Assembly: GCA_030762175.1 (NCBI GenBank)
Contig: CM060831.1
Coordinates: 31,509,001 to 31,573,000 of the forward strand
Direction: 5' to 3'
Source: Metallyticus violacea
Taxonomy: Eukaryota; Arthropoda; Insecta; Mantodea; Metallyticidae
DNA length: 64,000 nucleotides
In this document: positions 13,360 to 22,417 of the stretch, one piece after another
Layout of the letters: each line of letters starts with the position of its first letter
How positions within the stretch are numbered: position 1 is the first letter of the stretch
Position numbers and translations under genes: made by a program
Notes under the pieces: generated by a model
The model's input: only the letters and a program-made list of their open reading frames with translations
Databases searched by the model: none
Told to the model about the DNA's origin: nothing

Positions 13360-14823
13360 GCAAGGAGCAAGAATTAGTTGAAAAATAAGTAAATGGAAGA
13401 AAGTTAAAGAAAAATGTATTTTATTGAAAAGAGCGATTTTAGTAGCTGGAATTGGTTAAAGTAAATGAACTTGCTTGTAATTTATTAATAGGGCCGAATG
13501 ATTAGGAAAATGTATGCAATAGCACATAACAATAGAATAAGGTGGTAAATATTTGTGCCTGTTAATGTAAAAAGAACTAATCTGAGTATTAGAAAATAAT
13601 GCTATTTTAATTAAGGGTGTAATTTTGTATTAACTGTGGCTGCAGTAATATTTCTTGAAGTAAGCTCGAACATTAAAGGCATTAATTGCATATATTATAT
13701 TAAATATAAAGTTTGCTTTGCATGTGTTTGTCATTGTTATTCAGAATTAAGAGTTATATTTAAATTATTAAAGCTTTGAAAAGTTCAGTTAATCTGTTAT
13801 GGTTCAGCTCAAGAAATGCACTATTTGACACGTGCTTTTTAATTAATGTTTACACCTAATATATGTTAATGTACTGTTTATCAATAATAATATAGTTTTT
13901 GCTATTTTAGGAGTTTGTAAAATATAAGTAAAAATGCTAATCTGTTTTGCAAAATGTTAATTTTTATGTTAACATGCTATAAATAAGAATTCTTAATAGA
14001 ATTGTTTATGTTCCCAAGAGAATAAATATGTCAATGAGGAAAGAGAAATAAAATGAGCAAATGTTTCTCTGACTTAAAAATAATGCTCAGTTAAATATTC
14101 TATTAAAAAAAAATCTTTGAACCATGACATTTTTATAACCACTGCTATGATTCAATTTTAAATGCTAAAGCTATATATTGTTTGTTTACATTTTGTATTT
14201 TATACCAGGCAATATTATTCACAGCAGCAAACACCATAAGATTCTATTTGGGACTGTGTATAATTTGTGTTATGTTTAATGTATTCCTCTTGTTCTTGGC
14301 AGAGGTCATGCATTTTATTTTAATAATTTTATATTATTATCACTATTTGAATATTTTCTCTTTACTGATATTAATCTGTCTCGTCTATGCACTGAGTCAC
14401 AACTGTTAATTGCATTTTGTTTGTTATCATTTGTAGAGATATTTACCTTAATATTGCAAATGGTGTTAAAGAAATTGTAGAGTATTAAAAATACTTTTTT
14501 TTAATGTGAATTAAAAATTATATTGTTAAAAAGAAATATATCTATATATATATATATATTAATCACAATTCAGTTAAATACACTGGAATTCCTTCACAAG
14601 TTCACATTACCAGCCATTAGCATAAGGGCTGACTGGATGTGTTCATTTGGGACATTTGTCAAGTAGTAGCAAAAACATCTCCCACCTTATGCAGGCATTT
14701 ACAGTTCTCTTTCTGTGCATGATATACAGCACTGAAGCAGACCTTTTGGAGCAAATAACTTAATATATTTTCAATATTAATTCAATTTGGAATCAAACAC
14801 AGTGAAACACGCCTTAATAATCT
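13360..14823. other. AT-rich intergenic DNA
   Basis: No gene seen. A 75-codon hydrophobic ORF at 14182-14409 looks like chance reading of T-rich DNA. A short TA repeat lies at 14541-14560. Confidence 0.4.
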
Positions 14824-14882
14824 CTTCTGAGTCAAAATATTTAGAACACTCTATGTAGTTTCACTTACATGAGATTTAATCA

Positions 14883-14918
14883 GGACATGTTTCGTGGAAC
14901 AATTGTCCACATCCTCAG
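14883..14918 (-). ncRNA. hammerhead-like motif 4
   Basis: CAG, CTGAGGA, T, arm GTGGAC, loop, arm GTTCCAC, GAAAC, ATGTC, CTG. Helix I pairs CAG with CTG, helix II is 5-6 bp, and helix III is AC..GT. This is the best-preserved copy: only the extra T between the CUGANGA box and helix II departs from the consensus. Confidence 0.6.
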
Positions 14919-15113
14919 CTGTTAAAAACTGCTCGATCATTCATAGAAGCTGGGTGGATAGGTAGGTATCTGGTGGTCTTGTGATAATAAACTTGAATAA
15001 AGAGCTGTCTGCTTCTGGGATGTTGAAATTCGTAAGGTTTTGCTTATGTTTTTTTATATAAATCCTTTTCCATGTGTTTAATTCTTTTGGTTGTTGAACA
15101 GTTTTTAATAATT

Positions 15114-15310
15114 GTAATCTTAAAAGAAGTTCGGAACAGTGAAGTTGTTAAATATACAAATGAGTCAGTATTAGGTAACACTAAAACTTCACTAACTGGT
15201 TAATTTTTCAGAGCATGTTTCAAGAGCATTCGCTCTCATCTTCCGACTGACCAATCGGTCCCCAGCTGAAAATGAGAGCAATAATACCTAATACTGACTC
15301 ATTTGTATAG
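15114..15310. repeat. nested fold-back element in the PLE
   Basis: Arms tacaaatgagtcagtattagg (about 15157-15178) and its exact complement (about 15283-15306) enclose a second inverted pair built from the hammerhead-like core (15211-15245 minus, and a truncated plus copy near 15262-15278). The insert splits the PLE endonuclease frame. The flanking phrase agtttttaataa occurs at both edges (about 15102 and 15307), consistent with a target-site duplication of about 12 bp. Confidence 0.6.
15211..15245 (-). ncRNA. hammerhead-like motif 5
   Basis: CGGAAGA, T, arm GAGAGC, loop GAAT, arm GCTCTT, GAAAC, ATGC. Helix II is intact with a wobble. U4 and helix III are changed, so activity is doubtful. Confidence 0.4.
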
Positions 15311-15479
15311 TTTTTAATAACTTGAAACCTTTTTATATTTCATTCCAAAAATGTGCTGCCATAGCTGATTTTTCCATTTGTTTGTAACGGATGTTTCTTC
15401 AACTTAATGCCTACATTTTTCTTTGTTTTTCCTAAGTAAATTTTTTCACAGAGTCAACCCAGATTAAGTCGTTTAGCAG

Positions 15480-15514
15480 CTTAGGATGGGACAATTGTTC
15501 CACGAAACATGTCC
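15480..15514 (+). ncRNA. hammerhead-like motif 6
   Basis: CAG, CTTAGGA, T, then a helix II derived from motif 4 with mismatches, CAC, GAAAC, ATGTC, CTG. Helix I CAG/CTG is kept. It is the inverted partner of motif 4. Confidence 0.45.
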
Positions 15515-16396
15515 TGAGTAAATCTCATGTAAGTGAAATCATAGAGTGTTCTAAATATTTTGACTCAGAAGAGATTATTAACTTGATATATATTAGTTAA
15601 TAAGCAACATTACATTACTTTAGATTACATTTTTCTTTTTATATCCCTTAATATTGCATTATATTTGATCAGGTTGACTGCTCCAGAAGATTGTATTTCT
15701 TTCCGTTGGCAAAGGCCTGTTTAGTGGGCAGTAGAGATCAGAAGATGTATCCTGTATCTGAAATAGAGAGGAATAACAGCATAGTTTGTACATTTAATAG
15801 TTTTTGTTTCTTAATTTTTATTTTGGCTTGGTTTGCAGCAGTCACATTACTAGTAGGTTATTAAACATAGAACTAAATAAAATGCATTTATTCATTGGTA
15901 TTAGTTACCAGAAGCATATACAGCATAGCAAGTAAAGTTAAAAAGAAAAACTTGGGAATATTTATATTTACAGAGATCATTAATTAATCCCATCTTTTGC
16001 CAGGCCAGTCAGTTAGGAAGATAAAAAATATTCTCTATCATTCATTTCCACACCAGTTGCAAAATGTATGGAATGCATACTAAATATAAAACCAAATTAC
16101 ATTCTGTGCATTGGGCTATAGATGAACATCTGATAATGGTATTGTTTTGTTAAAAAAAATCACAAAATGTGCCATATAAAATTTAAAGGATATGATTATA
16201 TATTCAAGAGTTGGAACTCAAATAGTTTAACTTGTGTAGAAATCAAGTCCATGATTTGCACATATTTTATTATGTAAAATCCTACTAATTCTAGCTGTAT
16301 CTGAGTAGCAGAAATGTATTTAAAAATGAGAATAGAAAGTATTCTGAAATATTGCAAACAATGACTTCATTTAAAAAAACAATTATTTTATTGCAG

Positions 16397-16520
16397 GATT
16401 TCAGCATAATTGGATTTCAGTATGGGGAAGACAACAAAAGTAGTTGTTTGTGGTCTGAAAAGGGTGGGTAAAACAGCAATCCTGGAGCAGCTGATTTATG
16501 GCAACATTGCAAAATATATG
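16397..16520 (+). CDS. NKIRAS: NKIRAS exon with start codon
   Basis: Acceptor TTGCAG, 25 nt of 5' UTR, ATG at 16422, then 33 codons to ...NIAKYM and donor GTGAGA. It encodes the P-loop. An in-frame start is supported by the MGK start shared with vertebrate kappaB-Ras. Confidence 0.92.
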
Positions 16521-19500
16521 GTGAGAATTAATTAAATACATTAAATGATAGAGGAAGGAGCTTGGTTTCATATGTGCTATACAGAGATTAATAATAAACC
16601 ACTTTAAAATTAGTAGTAGTAAATTGCTAATTTAACTGCATAGTAAGGATTGATTGATTTATTTATGGACACTCTTTAACATCTCAGGTCATCAGCATCC
16701 CATTCAACTCAGGGCATGAAACGGCGACAAATTTTGCTCAGAGGCCTCTCTTTCAGGCTTGAGGTTCTTTTTTGTGCTGTAAATGTACGACACGGGACCC
16801 ACGGCTTTACTTTCCTTCTCAAGGAAGCCATACTTAGGATTTTTACGCCCAAAAAAATCCATTGGTCCTGGCCAGGTTCAAACCCGCAATCTTGAGTTTA
16901 GGAGAGCATAGTAAGGACTAGGGATGGGAATTCATTTTGCTTGAGAGTCTGGCAGCCAAAATCTTGGGAATCTCATTATGTCTCTTGAGTGAAAGTAAGC
17001 AGTACTGTGTATGTGCATGTGGAAATCACAATATCTCTCCTGAAGCTTGAGGCTTGAGCTGTTTTACAGTCACAATTAATTTTTGCATGTGTAACTTATT
17101 ATTTAGAAGGCTTTGCCTTCAGAGACCATATAGGATCTTTCCAGATATTACATTTAAATATTAACATAACTTCTTATTTGCAAAACAAAATGAAACATCA
17201 CAAAACTCAGTTAAAAAAAATAATATTTCCAATTAGCTGATGCTTGGCTGCTTTTTGGCATATCACATGGCTCTTTAAATACTGCATCATGTCCAATGTA
17301 TTTTTACTATTATAAGTAATATGTACACCAGGAACAAACATTACATTGAATTGTGCTGATGATGAAGGCAACAGCCTTCGAAACATGTCCAAGTAAGTGG
17401 AACAAAACTAGTGAACTCAAATAAGTGTATTTACGAAGCTGTTGACAATGGAGTGGTATATATATAAACAATGTATACAGTTTTTTTCACACTAACTCCA
17501 TTCACTTACATAAATTTGGAACATATGTTTCAGGAGCGATCCCTCCCATCTTCAGCCTGTTGACAAACTGTTGTTAAACGTGGCGGTTTAAACATCAAGA
17601 GCCCAACCGCCACGTTTAACAACAGTTTGTCAACAGGCTGAAGATGGGAGGGATCGCTCCCGAAACATATGTTCCAAATTTATGTAAGTGAATGGAGTTA
17701 GTGTGAAAAAAACTGTATACATTGTTTATATAAAACTAGTGAAATTTGAGTGAATGCCTCATAAATAATTTGTTATATTAAATATTACATTGCACTTTCT
17801 TTGCTTGGACTTCAATGAAATGCTCCCAGGTCCATGATCTGTTGGTAGCCATGAATGTGCTAAAATACACTGTATTTCAATACATTACAAGCACAAGGGC
17901 TTAGAGCTTTCCTATCCAACATAAAGCAAAGGCTCAGGCTTATAAAATTACAGATTTTGCTATCCACTTTATGGATTGATTGAAGTAAATGAAGCAAACC
18001 TCTCTTCCCACTTGCATATACATCTATGCTATTTGCTGTGCATTAAGGCCAAAGTACCTCCTGACTCGTCCATCGAGATATCACAGCATGTTATCAATCT
18101 CAGTATACCGCATGACATTATAAACTTAGTCTTCTCAAGAGACTCATGGGATATGTTTCTTCTGCAATATATCAAGAAGTTCTTAAGCTTCTCTAGGCAT
18201 ATGCTCTCATTTCCCATCCCTAGTAATAGCTGCATTTGCTAAAAAATGATATTATGTTTATTAAATATTTAAACTTCTGCATAGAACCAAAGTATTAAAT
18301 ATTTTGCACTATAACAAAGATGTTAGCTATAAAGATGAAAATTAGCATTTGAAAATATATAATGGAGATAGACAGATGCAGTAGAACCAAATTGTTTCTT
18401 CAATGGTGCTCATGTTATTCATGCAAGATGAAGGAAACAAGTAGGCAAAGAAAAGGAAAGTTTTATTTAGTGTGAACACTAGGTAACATGTTTTCAGGAG
18501 CTACATCCAACAATAGAAGATATTTATGTTGCAAGCATCGAGACAGATAGAGGTACAAGAGAGAAAGTTCGTTTTTATGACACTGCTGGACTTGATGGAA
18601 GTAGAGAACAAAATCAGTTAGCACGACAGTATCTCGGCCTGGCTGATGGTTATGTACTTGTTTATGACACTGACCAGCCAACATCATTAGATGCTCTAGT
18701 CATGATCAAGAAAGATATTGACCGTAATCGCGACAAAAAAGAGGTAATTTATGAAGCATTTGTTTTAACTCCTTCATATTTATTCTTTAGTTTTATAACT
18801 GTGTGTGTTTCAGTCTTCCAATTGGGTAGCATATGCTTATTAATATTATTATTACCATATACTTCCAAATATAAGACCCACCCAAAAATCAAAGATACAG
18901 AATCTAAAAATATATTAATATTATATATAAAAGTTTATATTCCATCCTCTCTGTGCACAACTATAATTTATTATTACACATCTGTACCAAGCAAGCATTG
19001 CTGAAAGTCATGATCAACAATGGGAAGACAGCTCCATATGGAGTGAGACTGTGGTTATTCCTGATACAGCAATTTCAGATTCAAGTGCTGAAAATAGTGG
19101 TGGGGCACAAAACACTGAAGAGAAAATGAATCAAATATGTAAATGTGTCCTTCAGAGGACATAACTATGGTAATGATCGTTTACTCAGAGTTTCAAAAAG
19201 TTTTTATTGTTGTGTTTTTATGATATTCATCAACATATAATGGGTAATACTTTTGTAATAAGCCAAAGAGTACAATTGCTCTAAATGTGAAATGCTAATT
19301 AGATTATTAATTACCATATACATAATTTTAAGAATGCCATATTTTTGTGCAAATAATTATATATATATATAGTGCATCCTGATTTTGGGTAGCAAAATAA
19401 TGGAAAAAAGTTGCAACTTACATTATTTAGAAATATAAGATATTACTATTTATCCACTATTATTGTTTTTATACAGTATTACTGTTGTCTCAAACCTTCA

Positions 19501-22417
19501 TATATACCTATAGATGTTACAGTTCAACACCTGTTAAAATTTCATGAGATTTTTTTAGCTACTAGTTTAATAATTTTCTGAATTCCATGCATACTAACAT
19601 TTTGTGTTAAGCCATTTAGTTCAGTGTAATGCATCAATCAAGAAAAAATGCTTTAAGCCCTAGCAAGATGTAGATATTTACTGTTTCTAACCACTAATTA
19701 TTTTGTGGAATATCCGTTTAACTGGACAAGTTAGAAAACAAGCAAGGAAATATTTCAATAATATTTCCTTGCTTGTTTTCATTATTTCATTAATATTTTA
19801 ATGAAAAAAAGATATTAGATATTATTACCCAACTTACATAATGTGATAAATGCAAGTTGAAATAGCAAAAATTGTAGCTTAAATTTGGGCATGGATAACA
19901 TTGATACACTTTTACCATATGATTACTTGAAATATACCATTGGGAAGAATAAAAAAAAATTACAATGCAATCAGACAGTGTAATAAATATACAGGCTGTC
20001 CAAGAATTTGTACACTAACTCTGTAGTATTGTATTCTATGGACAAATCTAAGATAGGAATATAAAAGGAACAATTCACTGTGTGCCAATCCTTAAGTTAT
20101 TAGTGAATAAAGTTAGCCAAATAGAAAACAGCATTCTATGCTAACTTAATAAAAAACCTCATCTCCCAACTACTGAGCTACTATGTTTCGACATAATGTG
20201 GTGTAATGCACCACATAACCCTTGGTATTTGCATTAGTGAAAATTAAAGAGAGCCTGGGAAATGGTCTCTCTCTGAACACACCACCACATTGTAGTATCT
20301 TGTTTATAGTAAGAAAATGGCACAGTCAAGGTCCTCTCTGTTTACAACTTCAGTGTTAAATTAAGGGCAGTAGTTTAAGTAAATAAAATAATATTCAAAT
20401 TCTCAAAATTTAAGTTTTATTACAGTAGTATTATTACTACTAGCATAATTTCAATTTGTGATATTGAAATATGTAATAGTAATAAGATTTCATAATTTAT
20501 AATAATATAAAATAATAATTACACAGGATATTCAGATGTTAGGTAGTGATTCTCTATAGATGCCATTTTCATTCCGGCATTGAAATTATGGAATTGTTTC
20601 TTATTCTTTCTCTAAACTTCTAAAGAACAGTAAAATGCTTTCCTTTCGAGTAAACACAGCATTTATTCCCGGAGTCTGTAAAGCTGTCTTCCTATATTGT
20701 TACTGTTTACATTTTATTGCCGTCACCAGGCAGAAGTGATGATAGGTGCACTATAATCTTGGCCTTGGAACCTCTTTAAGGCACCAGTACAAAGAATTGC
20801 TCCCACAAATCAGACATTAGCAATAGCTAAGCATAACTACCATCAAAGTGCTGTCAAATGCTTGCCTTCCTATTGACTAACTTTATACTTATAATATGAA
20901 AAGTGTTATAGGATAGGTTCTTTTACATTTATTTTTCAGATTTGTCTTTAGAATATGATAGTGCAGAGTTAGTGTGCAAATGCTAGGACTTCCTTATATC
21001 TACCAGAAAGGTATGAGATTTGGGAGAGATGAGTAGATAGTGACATGCCAACAGAGGTAATACAGGCTTCTGCACACCCATTTTCTGACTTGTTCACCTT
21101 TACACTAATCTCATCTATAATATCAGCCTATAACGTTATCTCAAAAAAGAATTAAAAATATGGCTTATTCACTGTTTTACATAATTTTCCAAAAATAAAC
21201 TGCAATATGTTATGTGCAGAACCAGACACAAAAATTAAATTCCTTTAATAGGTATTTCAAGCACAGGATGTTTTATACCAATACACAGTGCATAACAATG
21301 TACCATTTAATATTAATTCATGCTTAATTGGCCATTAGTGTATTAAAATAACTTGTTTTTATGCATATGAGTTAAAATGATTTATTATGGTATAATTTAC
21401 CCTCATTTAAATTATGGTATTGAGGTTTGGGGGACTGCAGCATAAGTGCACATGGATAGACTACTTATACTACAGAAAAAATGTACTAGGTTATTTCTAA
21501 ATTAGAATGTAGACAGTCGTGTAAGGATGCACTTGTAAAGCATGAAATGTTAATTGTCTACTCTATGTGTATAAGGCTATATTATATAATGAATCAAAGA
21601 ATTTTACAAAAAATAATGAGATTCATAGCTATAATACCAATAATAGTAAAGACTATCATAGGTATGCTTATAATAAACAAATAGTATGTAAGGATGTAAA
21701 TATAAGGGGTATCCTTTAGTACAATAAATTGCCAGCAGAAATCAAATCTGTAAAAAATAAAAATTTAAGTATCAGTTCAAGAAATACCTCATAAATAGAA
21801 GTTTATATTCATTGGACGAATTTAAGTAATATTCTGTACATAGTATTATAATCTTAAAAATTGATAATGACTGATACTTGTATTAAAATTATTATTATAT
21901 TGTTATGAACTGTAGATAAAATGTGTAATTCTCCTTTAATTTTTGCAAATGCGTACTAAAATGTTCTAGGAATAATTATTGTATATTGATTCTCTTAAAC
22001 CTTACTATTTTATGCTACACTTTTTTAAAACATACTTTAACTCTAGATTTTGACAATGTCTGAAACTTGTGTACATGAGTCTATGGACAGCAATAAATTT
22101 ATTATTTACATATTAGAATTACAGAACAAAAATCAATAATATAAAATAATATTGTTTTCATTCAGGTAACTGTAGTAGTTCTTGGCAACCGAATGAAACC
22201 TATGGATGTTGGCAGCTTGGAAAATACAGCAAGTAAAGCTGCTCATTGGGCAACAAGAGAGAAGATTCGCCATTATGAAGTAAATGCTATGGACAGAGCA
22301 ACACTTTATGAACCTTTTGTCTATCTTGCTTCTAAACTTAACCCCCCACCAAATAAGAGCACCTTTCCACAACTTAGTATGGTGCGCAAGTCAATTAGTA
22401 GACCTGATACAAGCTGA
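16422..22417 (+). CDS. NKIRAS: kappaB-Ras, NF-kappaB inhibitor-interacting Ras-like
   Basis: Three exons join in phase 0 to a 198-residue small GTPase (human NKIRAS proteins are about 191). In vertebrates kappaB-Ras binds IkappaB and slows its degradation; it also acts on Ral. P-loop GLKRVGKT is at residues 11-18, switch region PTIEDIY follows, and DTAGLDG replaces the Ras DTAGQ. The positions equal to Ras G12 and Q61 are K and L, the family hallmark linked to poor GTP hydrolysis. The C terminus has [10 protein letters not shown] and SKS-like SFPQLS segments, with no CAAX box, as in the family. Unusually the NKxD base-specificity motif reads NRMK (123-126). The coding exon 1 has an upstream acceptor (TTGCAG, 16391-16396), so a noncoding 5' exon lies further left. 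Introns hold a SINE, a palindromic insert, a TIR element and a LINE tail. Confidence 0.93.
16650..16905 (-). mobile_element. tRNA-derived SINE, family A, with target duplication
   Basis: The body is colinear with the 45.7-kb copy, in minus orientation: tttatttatggac tail side at the left, B box (ggttcaaacccgc complement) at the right. The 5' part of the tRNA head with the A box is missing. A perfect 12-bp direct repeat GCATAGTAAGGA lies at 16638-16649 and 16906-16917, so the boundaries are exact. It lies in NKIRAS intron 1. Confidence 0.85.
17356..17390 (+). ncRNA. hammerhead-like motif 7
   Basis: CTGATGA, T, arm GAAGGC, loop AACA, perfect arm GCCTTC, GAAAC, ATGTC, C. Helix II is six Watson-Crick pairs. 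AAGTAAGTGGAAC follows, as after motif 3. Confidence 0.55.
17522..17555 (-). ncRNA. hammerhead-like motif 8 (left arm)
   Basis: GG, CTGAAGA, T, arm GGGAG, loop, arm CTCC, TGAAAC, ATATGTT, CC. Helix III is AC..GT with an ATAT loop; helix I is GG/CC. Confidence 0.5.
17638..17675 (+). ncRNA. hammerhead-like motif 9 (right arm)
   Basis: GG, CTGAAGA, T, GGGAG ... CTCCC, GAAAC, ATATGTT, CC. The GAAAC is preceded by C here, unlike the left arm, giving a better helix II. Confidence 0.55.
18498..18743 (+). CDS. NKIRAS: NKIRAS middle exon
   Basis: 82 codons between acceptor TTTCAG and donor GTAATT. It encodes [19 protein letters not shown], the [11 protein letters not shown] switch II segment, [10 protein letters not shown] and [12 protein letters not shown], all aligned with vertebrate kappaB-Ras. 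Confidence 0.95.
19734..19780. repeat. perfect 21-bp hairpin
   Basis: Arms gaaaacaagcaaggaaatat+t and its exact complement are separated by the 5-base loop tcaat. Located in NKIRAS intron 2. Function unknown; possibly a tiny fold-back or MITE remnant. Confidence 0.8.
19992..20995. mobile_element. non-autonomous TIR transposon (about 1 kb)
   Basis: Imperfect terminal inverted repeats of about 75 bp: left begins caggctgtccaagaatttg and contains cactaactctg ... ggacaaatct; right is the complement (gcagagttagtgtgcaaat ... aggacttcc). TATA flanks both ends, suggesting a TA-type target. No transposase frame is visible inside. Superfamily is not assigned. It lies in NKIRAS intron 2. Confidence 0.7.
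21375..22105 (+). mobile_element. LINE 3' end
   Basis: Broken frames give the end of a non-LTR reverse transcriptase [21 protein letters not shown], [17 protein letters not shown], [44 protein letters not shown] ends in ctatggacagcaataaattt. The insertion ends about 60 bp before the last NKIRAS exon. Clade is Jockey/CR1-like by motif order. Confidence 0.75.
22166..22417 (+). CDS. NKIRAS: NKIRAS last coding exon
   Basis: 83 codons plus TGA after acceptor ATTCAG. It starts [12 protein letters not shown], where vertebrates have GNKCDL, and continues [29 protein letters not shown]. Possible poly(A) signals are AATAAA at about 23050 and 23597; I cannot choose between them. Confidence 0.93.
   Translation, partial: VTVVVLGNRMKPMDVGSLENTASKAAHWATREKIRHYEVNAMDRATLYEPFVYLASKLNPPPNKSTFPQLSMVRKSISRPDTS

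Larger units (their letters stand above)
14824..15590 (-). mobile_element. Penelope-like remnant with inverted ends
   Basis: About 14824-14912 is an inverted copy of about 15483-15590: both contain the TCTTCTGAGTCAAAATATTT / AGAACACTCTATG and ACATGAGATTTA / CAGGACATG segments. Each end carries a hammerhead-like motif. Between them, minus-strand frames give PLE endonuclease C-terminal pieces (KTVQQPKELNTWK, LTNFNIPEADSSLFKF, FHFWNEI-like). The structure matches PLE copies with terminal repeats in inverted arrangement. A smaller fold-back sequence is inserted inside. Confidence 0.65.
17416..17731. mobile_element. palindromic insert carrying two head-to-head hammerhead-like motifs
   Basis: A 316-bp insert is flanked by an exact 12-bp direct repeat AAAACTAGTGAA (17404-17415 and 17732-17743). 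After a 45-bp leader, arms of 128 bp (17461-17588 and 17605-17732) are almost perfectly complementary around a 16-bp loop; I noticed one mismatch (T/C before GAAAC). Each arm carries the hammerhead-like core. There is no ORF, so it must have been moved by proteins from elsewhere, presumably a PLE. It is inserted into the tail of the element bearing motif 7, inside NKIRAS intron 1. Confidence 0.85.

Noticed and set aside
14182..14409. 75-codon hydrophobic ORF that could be a membrane peptide
   Set aside because: T-rich DNA read in this frame gives Leu/Phe/Ile runs; no conserved pattern seen.
15673..15761. Possible minus-strand terminal exon (IQDTSSDLYCPLNRPLP...)
   Set aside because: A TTTCAG acceptor and 29 open codons are present, but this length is expected often by chance and no partner exon was found. 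Worth a protein search, not a call.
18962..19164. Acidic 60-residue frame ([17 protein letters not shown]...) in NKIRAS intron 2
   Set aside because: May be a pogo/Tigger-type tail, but too short and lacking inverted repeats to assign.
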